Counted from the first letter of the stretch, positions 41,267 through 51,826 are shown. The stretch: 64,000 nucleotides of DNA from DAHUXN01 sp963729815 (GCA_963729815.1 CAVSPU010000004.1:682001-746000); one strand, 5' to 3'. Program-made: numbers and translations. Notes: generated by a model not told the origin, from the sequence alone.

Positions 41267-42559
41267 ATGAGCACATCTTCATTGGAGCAAAACGCGCGGC
41301 GCCAGACGAAGCCTTTGGATGTGAATTGGGCGCGAGAGCAATTCCCGTCGCTGAAGCAAATCGTAAACGGGAATCCGGCCGCTTTTCTTGACGCGCCCGC
41401 CGGAACGCAGGTTCCGCAGCGCGTGATCGACGCGGTGCGGGAATACTTCGAGACTTCGAATGCCAACACCTGTGGGGCGTTCGCCACCAGCCGCCGGACG
41501 GACGCCATGATTGCCGGGGCCCGCGCGGCGATGGCAGATTTTTTCAATTGCGACGCGGACGAAGTGTTTTTCGGGCCGAACATGACGACCCTCACGTTCG
41601 CGTTGGCGCGGGGAATCGGACGGGATTTGCAGCCGGGCGACGAAATCGTGGTGACGACGCTCGATCACGACGCCAACGTGGCGCCATGGCGTGCGCTCGA
41701 AGAGCGCGGCGTCATTGTCCGTCAAGCGGACATTCGAGACGCCGATTGCACGCTGGACATGGCCGACCTGCGGCGCAAGATCAATGCGCGAACGAAATTG
41801 GTCGCGGTGGGATACGCGTCGAATGCCGTCGGGACGATCAATCCGGTCGAGGAAATCGTGCGGCTCGCGCATGAGGCGGGCGCGCTGGCGTTCATCGACG
41901 CGGTGCACTACGCGCCGCATGGAACGATCGATGTGCGCGCGCTCGATTGCGATTTTCTGGCGTGCTCGCCGTACAAGTTTTTCGGCCCGCACATGGGCTG
42001 CATCTACGGCAAGCGCGAATTGCTGCTGCGATTCCGCCCGTACAAAGTGCGGCCTGCGCCAGAAGCTCTGCCCGACCGCTGGGAAACTGGAACGCAGATA
42101 CACGAAGGCCTTGCGGGCGTGGCCGCGGCGATTGATTATCTGGCGGAGCTTGGGCGGCGGAGCGATCCGGCGGCCGGAAAGAATCGCCGGGCGGCAGTTG
42201 TGAGCGCACATCATGCGATGCGGGAGTACGAGATGAATCTTGCGGCGAGAATGATTCGCGGTCTGGTTGAAATTCCCGGGCTGCGGTTCTACGGAATTTC
42301 CGATCCGGTGCGATTCGGCGAGCGTGTGCCGACGGTCGGCGTGCGTCTGGCGAAAGGCAAGCCGCTCGACGCGGCAAAATTCCTCGGCGACCGCGGAATT
42401 TTCACATGGGACGGCAACTATTACGCGCTGAATCTAACCGAGCGCCTCGGCGTCGAAAAAGACGGCGGGTTGCTGCGAATCGGGCTGGTACACTACAACA
42501 CCGCTGAAGAAGTTGACCGCCTGCTGAGCGCGTTGCGCGAATTCGCCACGACGCGCTGA
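41267..42559 (+). CDS. Cysteine-desulfurase-like PLP enzyme
   Basis: The 430-residue protein is an aminotransferase class V enzyme: FLDAPAGTQVPQRVI, DHDANVAPWRAL, a Schiff-base Lys in SPYKFFGPHMG and WETGTQIHEGLAG. The cysteine-desulfurase-like group lacks a clear sulfur-carrying Cys loop near the C-terminus here, so sulfur donation is not assured. It follows homoserine dehydrogenase closely and may be co-transcribed. Confidence 0.82.
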   Translation: MSTSSLEQNARRQTKPLDVNWAREQFPSLKQIVNGNPAAFLDAPAGTQVPQRVIDAVREYFETSNANTCGAFATSRRTDAMIAGARAAMADFFNCDADEVFFGPNMTTLTFALARGIGRDLQPGDEIVVTTLDHDANVAPWRALEERGVIVRQADIRDADCTLDMADLRRKINARTKLVAVGYASNAVGTINPVEEIVRLAHEAGALAFIDAVHYAPHGTIDVRALDCDFLACSPYKFFGPHMGCIYGKRELLLRFRPYKVRPAPEALPDRWETGTQIHEGLAGVAAAIDYLAELGRRSDPAAGKNRRAAVVSAHHAMREYEMNLAARMIRGLVEIPGLRFYGISDPVRFGERVPTVGVRLAKGKPLDAAKFLGDRGIFTWDGNYYALNLTERLGVEKDGGLLRIGLVHYNTAEEVDRLLSALREFATTR

Positions 42560-42664
42560 CTAATCCTTCGTCTGAGCGCATTTTTGGCTCTACAAGGGCT
42601 CCGCAAAATCCTGGCGACACGTTCCCATACGCACGCTATCCGTGTATTCTGACCGGTGACGAAC

Positions 42665-44230
42665 ATGAAACGGCCGAAACCGATTGTGCTGACGGTGCTG
42701 GACGGATGGGGCTACTCGCCCGAGACAAAGGGCAACGCCATCGCGCTAGCTCGCAAGCCGAATTACGACGCGCTGCTCAAGAAATTCCCCAACACGCTGA
42801 TTCATACTTCGGGGCCGTTCGTCGGCCTGCCGGAAGGGCAGATGGGCAATAGCGAAGTGGGGCATTTGAATATCGGCGCGGGACGAATCGTGCAGATGGA
42901 CATCACGCGCATCGACATGAAGATCGCGTCGGGGGAATTTTTCAGTGAGCCGCTGCTGCTGGAAGCGATGCAGCGCGGGCGCACGCGGCAGTTGCACCTG
43001 ATGGGCCTCGTGAGCGACGGCGGCGTGCACTCGCACATCAATCACCTCTTCGCGCTGCTGCGAATGGCCAAGGAAAACAAGGTGGAGCGCGTGTTCGTGC
43101 ATGCGTTCATGGACGGACGCGACACGCCGCCGAATTCGGGCATCGATTTCCTGCGGCAGCTCGAAAAAAAGATGCGCGAGCTGGGGCTGGGGCAAATCGC
43201 GACGGTCAGCGGGCGCTACTACGCCATGGACCGCGACAATCGCTGGGAGCGCATCGAGCGCGCGTACCGCGCGATGACGCACGGCGACGCGGACGCGAAA
43301 TTCTCGGACCCCATCGCGGCGATGCGCGCGAGTTATGAAAAGTTGGTGACGGACGAGTTCGTCGTGCCAGCCGTGATCACGACGGAAGCGGAGCCGGGCA
43401 AGCCCGCGGCGCCGCGCGGCGTGATCCGCGACGACGACGCGGTGATTTTCTTCAATTTCCGGGCCGACCGCGCGCGGCAGATCACTCGCGCACTGGCGGA
43501 ACCGGGGTTTAAGGAATTCGCCGATCCGGCGCGGCCGAAGAATCTCTGCTACGTGGGGATGACGCAATACGAAAAAACTTGGCCGTGGCTGCGCTACCTA
43601 CAAGGGCCGGACAAACTGGAGCACATCCTGGCGCAAGTCTTCGGCGAAATGGGCTTCAAGAATCTGCGCTGCGCGGAAACCGAAAAATACGCGCACGTAA
43701 CTTATTTTTTCAACGGCGGAATCGAGAAGGCGTACCCCGGCGAGGAGCGGATCCTTGTGCCCTCGCCAAAAGTGCCGACTTACGATTTGCAGCCGGAGAT
43801 GTCCGCGGCGGGCGTGACCGATGCGGTCGTGAAGGCGATCGAGAAAGGCGATTTCGACGCCATCATCATGAACTTCGCGAACGCGGACATGGTGGGCCAC
43901 ACGGGAAAGCTGGAAGCGACGATCAAAGCCGTCGAAACTGTCGATGAATGCCTGGGGCGGATTTACAAATCGCTCGCGCCACGCGGCGGGGCCTGGATCA
44001 TCACCGCCGACCATGGCAATGCGGAAATGATGATCGATCCGAAGACAGGCGGACCGCACACGTATCACACGACAAATCCCGTGCCGCTCCTGCTGCTTTC
44101 GGAGGACGGGCACGTCTCTTTGCGCTCGGGCGGATCGCTGCGCGATATTTCACCGACGCTGCTGGGCATCCTGGGAATTCCGGAGCCCAAGGAAATGACG
44201 GGCCGTGATTTGCGTACGCCGGCCCGATGA
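42665..44230 (+). CDS. gpmI: 2,3-bisphosphoglycerate-independent phosphoglycerate mutase
   Basis: About 521 residues from the ATG at 42665 with GGTGA six bases upstream. The alkaline-phosphatase fold shows metal ligands in LTVLDGWGYSPE, the catalytic Ser in QMGNSEVGHLN, FMDGRDTPP, NFRADRARQ, NFANADMVGHTG and TADHGNAEMM. The glycolytic enzyme interconverts 2- and 3-phosphoglycerate with manganese. It lies 105 bases after the PLP enzyme. Confidence 0.95.
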   Translation: MKRPKPIVLTVLDGWGYSPETKGNAIALARKPNYDALLKKFPNTLIHTSGPFVGLPEGQMGNSEVGHLNIGAGRIVQMDITRIDMKIASGEFFSEPLLLEAMQRGRTRQLHLMGLVSDGGVHSHINHLFALLRMAKENKVERVFVHAFMDGRDTPPNSGIDFLRQLEKKMRELGLGQIATVSGRYYAMDRDNRWERIERAYRAMTHGDADAKFSDPIAAMRASYEKLVTDEFVVPAVITTEAEPGKPAAPRGVIRDDDAVIFFNFRADRARQITRALAEPGFKEFADPARPKNLCYVGMTQYEKTWPWLRYLQGPDKLEHILAQVFGEMGFKNLRCAETEKYAHVTYFFNGGIEKAYPGEERILVPSPKVPTYDLQPEMSAAGVTDAVVKAIEKGDFDAIIMNFANADMVGHTGKLEATIKAVETVDECLGRIYKSLAPRGGAWIITADHGNAEMMIDPKTGGPHTYHTTNPVPLLLLSEDGHVSLRSGGSLRDISPTLLGILGIPEPKEMTGRDLRTPAR

Positions 44231-44253
44231 AAATCGAAGACCACTAAAACTTC

Positions 44254-45261
44254 ATGACTCGAACAAAGCCGGAAGAAACAAAACTGCTCATCTGCATTTG
44301 GCACAAATTCACGCTCTGGCGGCCGCCGCAGGACTTGGGCGCGAAAATCAACGCACGCTGGCCAAAAATGAAAGTCGTGCACCTGCCGACCTATGAAAAT
44401 GTAGAAAAGGAGTTGCCGGACACGGACATCCTGTTGGGGTATTCGCTGCGGCAGGATCAATTTGGCCAGGCGAAAAAACTGAAGTGGATTCATTCAACCG
44501 CGGCCGGCGTGGGGCAGCTGATGTATCCCGAGCTGCGCGAAAGCAACATCGTGCTGACGAACGCGCGGGGCATTCATGCCGTGCCGATGGCGGAGCACAT
44601 CGTGGGCACGATTCTGGCGATGGCCAAGCGGTTTCCGGACGCGTTTCGCTATCAGGCGGAGGCCCGCTGGGCGCAACAGGAAATCTGGGACGCGAAGCCG
44701 CGGCCGCTCGAACTGAAAGGGCGAGTGCTGCTGATCGTCGGTTTCGGCTCGATCGGACACGAACTGGCGCGGCGGATCCAGCCGCTGGGCATGCGTGTCT
44801 GGGGCGTGACACGCTCCGGACAGGGCGACGCGGGTCTCGCTGAGCGCATTCTTCCCGTGGCGGAACTCGGGAGCGCGCTGCCGCAGGCCGATTTCATCGT
44901 GCTCGCGGCGCCGGAAACGCCCGAAACGAAGCAAATGATCGGCGCGAAGGAACTCGCGTTGATGAAACCTGCGGCGTATTTCATCAACGTGGCGCGTGGC
45001 ACGCTCGTCGATGAACGAGCCCTGACCCATTCTCTTCTCACGCACGCCATTGCCGGCGCCGCGCTGGATGTAACCGAGGAGGAACCGCTTCCGCAGGAGA
45101 GTCCGTTGTGGAAGCTCGACAACGTTTTCATCACGCCGCACGTCAGCGCCGCGAGCGAACAGATGTGGGAGAGACAGACGAAGCTGCTGACGGATAACCT
45201 GGTGAGATGGTTCACGGGGCAGGAACTGCAGAATCGAATCGATCTCGCGCGCGGGTATTGA
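44254..45261 (+). CDS. D-2-hydroxyacid dehydrogenase
   Basis: The 335-residue protein has NAD-binding GFGSIGHELARR near 157, the Arg-containing INVARGTLVDERAL block, Glu in DVTEEEPLP and His in FITPHVSA. Family members reduce 2-keto acids with NAD(P)H; the substrate cannot be told. It lies 23 bases after gpmI. Confidence 0.85.
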   Translation: MTRTKPEETKLLICIWHKFTLWRPPQDLGAKINARWPKMKVVHLPTYENVEKELPDTDILLGYSLRQDQFGQAKKLKWIHSTAAGVGQLMYPELRESNIVLTNARGIHAVPMAEHIVGTILAMAKRFPDAFRYQAEARWAQQEIWDAKPRPLELKGRVLLIVGFGSIGHELARRIQPLGMRVWGVTRSGQGDAGLAERILPVAELGSALPQADFIVLAAPETPETKQMIGAKELALMKPAAYFINVARGTLVDERALTHSLLTHAIAGAALDVTEEEPLPQESPLWKLDNVFITPHVSAASEQMWERQTKLLTDNLVRWFTGQELQNRIDLARGY

Positions 45262-45291
45262 GTTCAGCCGCACGCAGCCAAACGCGAAAAA

Positions 45292-46350
45292 TTAATCGCC
45301 GGGGGTCAGCGGAGGAGCAATGTAACCCTCGCGCGCATAGACGACGATCTTCTTCATCTTTCCCTTCTTGTTCGGAACCATCATCGGCTGGCCTTTGTCG
45401 TCGACGACTTCAACTTTAATCTTGTGGAACTTGCCATCGCGCGAGGCATCGGGCGGGGTATAGCCGATCGAATACTGGTTGCGCAGGAATTGCACGATAT
45501 TGGAGAAAATGTCGGGCATTTCGCCTTCGAAACGGGGGAACCAGGCCACGCCGCCGGTAAGCTTGCCGAAGTAATCCATCTCATTCTTTGCCTGAAGGTA
45601 GCTGATGGGCTGATTCGGATTTTGAACCTCCTGCATTTCAGCCGAGCCAATGCAGAACACGGTGACGTTCGTTTGCTTGAGGACATTATACGTCTGGTCC
45701 AGGTTGTTCTTGCTGAATGTGTCGGCGCCCGTGCCAACCAACAGGATCGCTTTTTTCCCGGGAACGTCTTTCAGGCGCCCGATCGTGTCGATCAAAGCGT
45801 CGAATGTGTTCGCTTCGCTGAATCCCGGGATGAAGAGGCTTTGAATGGCATTTTCGATCTCGATCTTGTTGTGCGTGAAATCGACCACGACGTGAGGTTT
45901 CAAGTCGAATGTGACCAGCGCGGCCCAATCCTGTGGCCCGAGATGATCCACAAAGCCATAGGACAAATACTTCGCGATCATCCCGTAAAATCCTGAGTAA
46001 CGATTACTGAATTCGAGGAGCAGCACAATGGTGATCGGCGCCGTATTGGGCGCAAAATTCGTGACTGGTTCCGGCTGATTGTCATCGAAGATGCGAAAGT
46101 TTTGTTGTTTAAGGCCGGTGATGATGTTGCCGTCCTGGTCCGTGACGACAATATTGACCTGCACCAATTTTGACTGAACGGTGAGCGAGAATTGCGGCTG
46201 CGGATGCTGCTGTGCGGGCGGCGGCTGTTGCCCTTGCTGCTGCGGGGGCTTGATGGGACCCTGCTGCTGAGCCATGGCGCTGCGCGGCATGCCCCAGACG
46301 GCCGCGAGGGACGTCACCAGGGCCAGGCGAATCAGAGCGCTGTATCGCAT
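45292..46350 (-). CDS. Secreted VWFA-domain protein (acidobacterial VWFA-related family)
   Basis: About 352 residues from the ATG at 46350, with GGAGG about 10 bases upstream. A signal peptide ends SAMA-Q, then a Gln/Pro-rich linker (QGPIKPPQQQ). A beta domain with SLTVQSKLVQVNIVVTDQDG and a VWFA fold (ITIVLLLEFSNRYSGF, LVGTGADTFSKNNLDQ) follow. The DxSxS metal site is replaced by EFSNR. The order fits the VWFA-related family common in Acidobacteria. Its role is unknown; protein binding is likely. Confidence 0.85.
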   Translation of the reverse strand: MRYSALIRLALVTSLAAVWGMPRSAMAQQQGPIKPPQQQGQQPPPAQQHPQPQFSLTVQSKLVQVNIVVTDQDGNIITGLKQQNFRIFDDNQPEPVTNFAPNTAPITIVLLLEFSNRYSGFYGMIAKYLSYGFVDHLGPQDWAALVTFDLKPHVVVDFTHNKIEIENAIQSLFIPGFSEANTFDALIDTIGRLKDVPGKKAILLVGTGADTFSKNNLDQTYNVLKQTNVTVFCIGSAEMQEVQNPNQPISYLQAKNEMDYFGKLTGGVAWFPRFEGEMPDIFSNIVQFLRNQYSIGYTPPDASRDGKFHKIKVEVVDDKGQPMMVPNKKGKMKKIVVYAREGYIAPPLTPGD

Positions 46351-46513
46351 CGAGCAGGCACCTCCGAATATCGTTGGATGACAGGACGTGTCGCGGGGAT
46401 GGTCGATTCTTTCGCTACATCCGCCGCAGCCGCGCCGATTACCCGAGAATCCGCATGATAGTATGAACACTGTACTCTCTGCTTGAAATTTATGGCATTT
46501 TTAGGGTGATCTG

Positions 46514-47983
46514 ATGGAACGCAGGCTGGGGCTGATTCTTGCGCTGATTTTGATTCCCACTATAGCGTGCGCCAATTCGGCGCATGCGCGGCATCGCGGG
46601 CAATCCCCGCAGGAGCAAGAGCCGCCGCAAGCGCAGATGCCGGGCGTGGATTTCGGGAAACTGGATGTCGACGCGCTCGGGTGGCTGCAAGGCCTGATCC
46701 GCATCAATACGACGAACCCGCCCGGGAATGAGCTCGCTGCGGCGAAATATCTCGCGGACATCTTGCAGAAAGAAGGAATTCCAGCGGACGTTTACCAGAG
46801 CACGCCGGGACGCGGAATTTTGATTGCGAGGCTGTCGGCGAGCGCGGTGCCCGACCCGTCGCGGGCTCTGCTCCTGTTGGGGCACCTCGACGTGGTCGGA
46901 GTCGACAAATCGAAATGGCAGGTCGATCCTTTCGGCGCGGTGATTCAAAATGGCTATTTGTACGGCCGCGGAGCGATCGACGACAAAGGAATGACCGTCG
47001 CCAACGTGGCGGTCCTCGTGGCGCTGAAGCGCGCGAACGTGCCCTTGAGCCGCGACGTTATCCTGCTCGCCGAAGGCGACGAAGAAGCGGCCAGCGAAAC
47101 CGGGATGAAGTTCGCGGTCGACAATTACTGGGAAAAAATCGCCGCGGGCTATTCGCTGAACGAGGGCGGCAGCGTCGTCGTGAAAGACGGCAAGGTGCAA
47201 TATATTGGCGTGCAAGCGGCGGAGAAAGTGCCCGTAAACGTCACCGTGACGGCGACGGGAACTTCTGGCCATGGCTCCGTGCCGCTGCCGGACAACGCCA
47301 TCGTGCATCTGTCGGAGGCCATTGCGAAAATCAGCGCGTACCAAACGCCATACCAACTAACCCCGGTGACGGAGGCTTATTTCGAGCAACTTTCTCTGGT
47401 GGCCGATCCGGAGATCGGCAAATGGATGCGCGCGCTCGATTCCTCCGTCCGAGCCGACCTGGCGGAAGAGAAAATCGCGGCGGCAAGTCCGGTTTGGAAT
47501 TCAATGATGCGCGACACGATTGCGCCCACGATGCTCCAGGCGGGCGTACGGCCGAACGTGGTGCCTTCGGAGGCGCAGGCGACGTTGAATGTCCGCTTGC
47601 TGCCCGGAAATTCAATCGATGGAGTGCTCCTGAAACTGAAAGACGCGGTGAAAGACCCGCAAATCCAGTTTCAAGCGGATACTTCCATTGGCGAGGCGGC
47701 GCCATCCTCTTCGCTCAGCAGCGAGCTGTTCCGCACTATCCAGCAAACAACGCAGGAAGAATTCCCGGATGCGCCCGTGGTGCCAATGATGTCCACCGTG
47801 GCGACGGATTCGGCCATGCTGCGGCTGCGCAATGTGCAGGCCTATGGCCTGCTGCCCTTTCCGCTCGCCGAGGAAGACGCGATGCGCATGCACGCCGATA
47901 ACGAGCGCATTCCGCTGGATTCATTCGACAAGGGAATCGAGTTTCTGTTCCGCATCGTCGACAATTTCGCCGCCGCAAAATAA
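46514..47983 (+). CDS. Secreted M20-family metallopeptidase
   Basis: The 489-residue protein begins with a signal peptide (RLGLILALILIPTIACANSA). Zinc ligands are in LLLGHLDVVG, RGAIDDKGM and LAEGDEEAASETG, with a dimerisation domain in the middle (ATGTSGHGSVPLP). Family members hydrolyse peptides or N-acyl amino acids. It is divergent from the VWFA gene with a 163-base gap. Confidence 0.9.
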   Translation: MERRLGLILALILIPTIACANSAHARHRGQSPQEQEPPQAQMPGVDFGKLDVDALGWLQGLIRINTTNPPGNELAAAKYLADILQKEGIPADVYQSTPGRGILIARLSASAVPDPSRALLLLGHLDVVGVDKSKWQVDPFGAVIQNGYLYGRGAIDDKGMTVANVAVLVALKRANVPLSRDVILLAEGDEEAASETGMKFAVDNYWEKIAAGYSLNEGGSVVVKDGKVQYIGVQAAEKVPVNVTVTATGTSGHGSVPLPDNAIVHLSEAIAKISAYQTPYQLTPVTEAYFEQLSLVADPEIGKWMRALDSSVRADLAEEKIAAASPVWNSMMRDTIAPTMLQAGVRPNVVPSEAQATLNVRLLPGNSIDGVLLKLKDAVKDPQIQFQADTSIGEAAPSSSLSSELFRTIQQTTQEEFPDAPVVPMMSTVATDSAMLRLRNVQAYGLLPFPLAEEDAMRMHADNERIPLDSFDKGIEFLFRIVDNFAAAK

Positions 47984-48040
47984 TTCATCGATCCCCGGCG
48001 TCCCGCATCGGCAATTTCCTCGAAATCCTAAGCTAGGAGC

Positions 48041-48817
48041 CTAGTTAACCCAGCTATCGGGCGGGCGAGGCGGTTCGTCGCGATGGCGCCGTTGATAGAC
48101 TTCGAATTTGCGCAGCATGCGGCGGCGCTTCCAATCGGAAACGCGATTGCGGTAGGAATAAAGATACGAGCCGCGCCGGAGATATAAGTAGCCCACCAGC
48201 ATGCCGCCAAGATGGCAGACGTGGCTCACGTTGTCCCCGCCCGCGCCCAGCGTCCCGAAAAATTCAATCACGCCCATGATGATCACGTAGACGCGCATCG
48301 AAATCGCCACCGGGAACGGAATCAGCAGCACGCGCTGATGCGGAAAAAGAATCGCGGCGGCGAGCAGGACGCCGTAAATTGCGCCCGAAGCGCCAATCGT
48401 GGGGATCAGAGCAGAGCCCAGGCCGTGCGGATCGAGAATCGTCTTGACGATGATGTTGATCACGCCCGCGCCGACACCGCACATGAAATAATAAATGTAG
48501 AAGCGCCGCTGGCCCCATGCTCGTTCCACATCCCGGCCAAACATCCACAGCACGAACATGTTGATGAGCAGGTGCCAGATGCTTTCGTGCAGGAACAAAT
48601 AGGTGAACGGCTGCCAGATGAAGCCATGAATCGCGTATCGCGGAACTAATCCAAAATACAAAAGCCAGAAATTCCACCCTGCTGGCCCGAAAAGCACGCG
48701 CGACAATTCCTGTGCGAGAAACACGGCGGCGCAGGCGATCACCAGAACCTTGATCGCCGGCGTGATGGACCAGTCCCAGTCGAATTGGAAGCCGGAAGTG
48801 GACGCGTAGCGCCGCAT
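48041..48817 (-). CDS. Rhomboid-family intramembrane serine protease
   Basis: The 258-residue protein has six or more helices, with nucleophile Ser in GASGAIYGVLLA and catalytic His in HVCHLGGMLVGYLY. WQPFTYLFLHESIWHLLINM matches the L1 loop and helix of rhomboids. A soluble basic tail follows (RRRMLRKFEVYQRRHRDE). It cleaves membrane proteins within the bilayer; targets are unknown. Confidence 0.9.
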   Translation of the reverse strand: MRRYASTSGFQFDWDWSITPAIKVLVIACAAVFLAQELSRVLFGPAGWNFWLLYFGLVPRYAIHGFIWQPFTYLFLHESIWHLLINMFVLWMFGRDVERAWGQRRFYIYYFMCGVGAGVINIIVKTILDPHGLGSALIPTIGASGAIYGVLLAAAILFPHQRVLLIPFPVAISMRVYVIIMGVIEFFGTLGAGGDNVSHVCHLGGMLVGYLYLRRGSYLYSYRNRVSDWKRRRMLRKFEVYQRRHRDEPPRPPDSWVN

Positions 48818-48925
48818 AAGGGGTCCATCGCAGTGTATGCGGCCCGCGCCGCGGAGTCAAAGCGCTAGCGATGCGGCGGACAACAGAAGAGGCCGAAACG
48901 CAAAGTAGCAGCCCGGAATCGCGCT

Positions 48926-51094
48926 TCAGTCCATCTTTTTGCGCGCAAAATAAAACTGCGAAGCGCCGAGGAGCGCGAACATCACGACGGCGAAAATGCG
49001 GTTGGAAGCCAGGACGCCAAGCACTTGCGGGCCGATGTGCAGGAAATGCTCCGGCAAGAAGTGATACTTGAAATTGGGGTCGCCAAAAAGATAGATGACG
49101 ATCCCGAGCAGACCGAAAATTCCGCCGCCGGCGATCAGGCCGCTGGCGAAAAGCGGGCCGGGCCCGATTTCGCTTCCGGCTGTTTCCTTGCTCTTCATCC
49201 CGCGTTCCGCCAGCCAGCGAATCACTCCGCCTGCAAACATGGCCATGGTCGTGTCGATCGGCAGATACGCGCCGACAGCGAACGGGAGCGAGCGAACGCC
49301 GAGCAATTCAACGGTGATGACCAGAAAGACTCCTACGAGCACGAGCCGCCACGGCAGTTGCCGCTGCAGAATTCCGTTGATGACCGTGGCCATCAATCGC
49401 GCCTGAGGCGCGGAGGCTTTCTCGCTGCCGATGCCATGCACCCATTGAAGATCGATCGCATGCGTGACCGGATCGTAGAGATAATTGCCGTCGGGGACGA
49501 CGTGAGAGCCGATGGCGTTCAGCAGCACATAGCTCTTGCGTGCGTGCGTGAAGCTTTGATTTTGAATGCTGACGCCCGACGGAAGCTGATTCACATTGAT
49601 GGCGATCTCCGCGGGCTTATATTCCTCGAGGCCCACGTTCATCAAGTTCAGCGTCCCGCCAACGGCGAAAACCGAAGTCATGACGCCGATCATGAGGGCG
49701 AGCTGCTGCCGCGAAGGAGTCGCGCCGACAAGATAGCCGGTTTTCAAATCCTGCGAAGTGCCGCCCGCATTGGATGACGCGATGCAAACCACGCCGCCGA
49801 TCGTGATCGCCAGGGCCGAAAAAGCGGTGCCGGTCCAGCCCGCGACGAGGAACATCGCGCAAGTAGCCATCAAAGTGGCGATCGCCATTCCGCTAATCGG
49901 ATTCGACGAATTGCCAATCAGACCGCAGATGCGCGACGACACGGTAACAAACAAAAACCCGAACACCACAACGAAGACCGCCGCAATCAGGTTAGAGAGC
50001 AAGCCCGTCTTCGCGCCAGGAATGGGCCGCCAGGTCAGCAGCGCCCACATCATCACAACAATCGCGAGAGAGCCCAGCACCACGATTTTCATCGAGAAAT
50101 CGCGATCGACGCGACGGATGGCGTCGACGGCGGAATTCACTGCGCGGCTCTTGCGAACATCTTTCAGCCCTGCGCTGAGCGCAGCGATAATCGTGGGCAT
50201 GGTCTTGAAGAGAGTGATCACGCCCGACGCGGCCACGGCGCCTGCGCCCATCGGCCGAATGTAAGCACGATACAAATCATCCGGCGCCATCTGCCCGATG
50301 GGAATCAGCCCGGGAAAAAGAGGGTTCGTCATCATCCCGCCGAAAAACTTGATCGCTGGCATCAAGACGAGCCACGAAAAAACGCCGCCGGCAAAAAGCA
50401 ATCCCGCGACACGCGGCCCGATGATGTAGCCCACGCCCATATACTCTGGCGTGATGTTGGCGCGGAACGACGCGCCCGGAAGCCAGTCGGGCCGGTATTC
50501 CGGAGTGTCCGGCCAGAACCCCATGGTCTCCATCAGGAAGGCGTAGAGGCCGCCGAGGCCAAAGCCCCAGAAAACGCGTCCTGCGAATGAGCCGCCTTTG
50601 TCGCCAGCGACGAGCACGTCGGCGCACGCCGTGCCCTCGGGATAAAGAAGATTGCCGTGCTCCTTGACGATCAGCTGGCGCCGCAGCGGAATCATGAACA
50701 GAACGCCGAGCCATCCGCCGAGCAGCGCGAGAAAAAATACGCTCCAGTATTGCAGCGGGAAACCCAGAAAAATCAGCGCGGGCAGCGTGAAGATGACTCC
50801 GCCGGCAATCGACTCGCCCGCCGAGCCGGTAGTCTGAACTATATTGTTTTCAAGGACCGTCGCTTTGCCGAACGCTCGCAGGATGCTGATCGAAAGAACG
50901 GCGATGGGAATCGACGCGGAGACCGTCAGGCCGGCGCGCAAGCCAACGTAAACCGTGATCGCGCCAAAAAAAAGCCCGGCGAAGATTCCGAGGATAATGG
51001 CCCGAAGCGTGAACTCGGGAATTGTCTTTTCGGAGGGAATATATGGATGGAACTCGCCCGGCGGCGCAATTGAGCTCCACGGTTTTGACGCCAC
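48926..51094 (-). CDS. OPT-family oligopeptide transporter
   Basis: The 722-residue protein has many membrane helices. The N-terminal block FTLRAIILGIFAGLFFGAIT and GLRAGLTVSASIPIAVLSI, and the later block SNPISGMAIATLMATC, are typical of the OPT family that imports oligopeptides or metal chelates. With the secreted peptidases at 22389, 35637 and 46514 it suggests peptide scavenging. It ends 76 bases upstream of an empty stretch. Confidence 0.88.
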   Translation of the reverse strand: MASKPWSSIAPPGEFHPYIPSEKTIPEFTLRAIILGIFAGLFFGAITVYVGLRAGLTVSASIPIAVLSISILRAFGKATVLENNIVQTTGSAGESIAGGVIFTLPALIFLGFPLQYWSVFFLALLGGWLGVLFMIPLRRQLIVKEHGNLLYPEGTACADVLVAGDKGGSFAGRVFWGFGLGGLYAFLMETMGFWPDTPEYRPDWLPGASFRANITPEYMGVGYIIGPRVAGLLFAGGVFSWLVLMPAIKFFGGMMTNPLFPGLIPIGQMAPDDLYRAYIRPMGAGAVAASGVITLFKTMPTIIAALSAGLKDVRKSRAVNSAVDAIRRVDRDFSMKIVVLGSLAIVVMMWALLTWRPIPGAKTGLLSNLIAAVFVVVFGFLFVTVSSRICGLIGNSSNPISGMAIATLMATCAMFLVAGWTGTAFSALAITIGGVVCIASSNAGGTSQDLKTGYLVGATPSRQQLALMIGVMTSVFAVGGTLNLMNVGLEEYKPAEIAINVNQLPSGVSIQNQSFTHARKSYVLLNAIGSHVVPDGNYLYDPVTHAIDLQWVHGIGSEKASAPQARLMATVINGILQRQLPWRLVLVGVFLVITVELLGVRSLPFAVGAYLPIDTTMAMFAGGVIRWLAERGMKSKETAGSEIGPGPLFASGLIAGGGIFGLLGIVIYLFGDPNFKYHFLPEHFLHIGPQVLGVLASNRIFAVVMFALLGASQFYFARKKMD

Positions 51095-51370
51095 GCGTTC
51101 CCTCCCGCCGGAACCGCTCAGAAAGCGCAGGGCAAGGTAGCACTAGACAGCAGGCGTGGCAAGCCAATCCGCGAGGATCTAATTCAGCAAGGTAACTGAG
51201 AGCGCGTGAAGACTTCTTCCGTTGCGTTGAGTGACTTCCCCAGGCTTAAGAAGGACTTCGACGCAATTTCACTCGACGAAGCAGGCCCGGCGATCCTGCT
51301 CCCCGCAACTCCCTGAGCGAAAAATATTCCCGCCGACGAACGAAAGCAAACCCGCGGAACCGGGCGAAGG
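51095..51370. other. Intergenic, no gene seen
   Basis: The gap before the OPT gene carries no ORF or clear signal. Confidence 0.4.
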
Positions 51371-51826
51371 CTAATCCTTTGAGGAAAGGCGCTCGCGAAC
51401 TTTGTCGCTCAGCGCCTTGCCGTCGACGGCCTTGCCCTCCAGGCGCGCGCGCGCCGCTTTGATCACCGCGCCCATCTGTTTAAGGGAATCCGCATCCGTG
51501 TCGGCAATGGCTTCTTCGACGGCCCGTGCAATTTCCGCGTCGCTGGGGGCCGGCGGCAGGTAGCCCTCGATGATCGCGATTTCCTTGGCTTCCTTCGCGG
51601 CGAGATCGCTGCGGCCGCCTTTCGTGAATTGTTCGATCGATTCGCGCCGTTGCTTGACGAGCGTTTGCAGCGTCTGCAACGCTTCCAGATCGTCCAGCGG
51701 CCGCATTTTCTCGATTTCCTTGTTCTTGAGCGCGCTCTTCACCATCCGCAGCACGCTCAAGCGCAACTCGTCTTTCTCTTTCATCGCCGCGGTCAACTCC
51801 CGCTGAATGCGCTCGGTCAGGCTCAT
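51371..51826 (-). CDS. GatB/YqeY-domain protein
   Basis: The 151-residue protein has the YqeY tail-like fold (SLTERIQRELTAAMKEKDEL, RMVKSALKNKEIEKM, AIIEGYLPP, KQMGAVIKAARARLEG). It resembles the tail domain of the GatB amidotransferase subunit, which binds tRNA. The role of stand-alone YqeY proteins is not settled. It is 113 bases downstream of the MFS gene on the same strand. Confidence 0.9.
   Translation of the reverse strand: MSLTERIQRELTAAMKEKDELRLSVLRMVKSALKNKEIEKMRPLDDLEALQTLQTLVKQRRESIEQFTKGGRSDLAAKEAKEIAIIEGYLPPAPSDAEIARAVEEAIADTDADSLKQMGAVIKAARARLEGKAVDGKALSDKVRERLSSKD

Noticed and set aside
40105..41595. 496-residue minus-strand ORF opposite hom and the PLP enzyme
   Set aside because: Antisense shadow: no recognised fold and it spans two well-supported genes.
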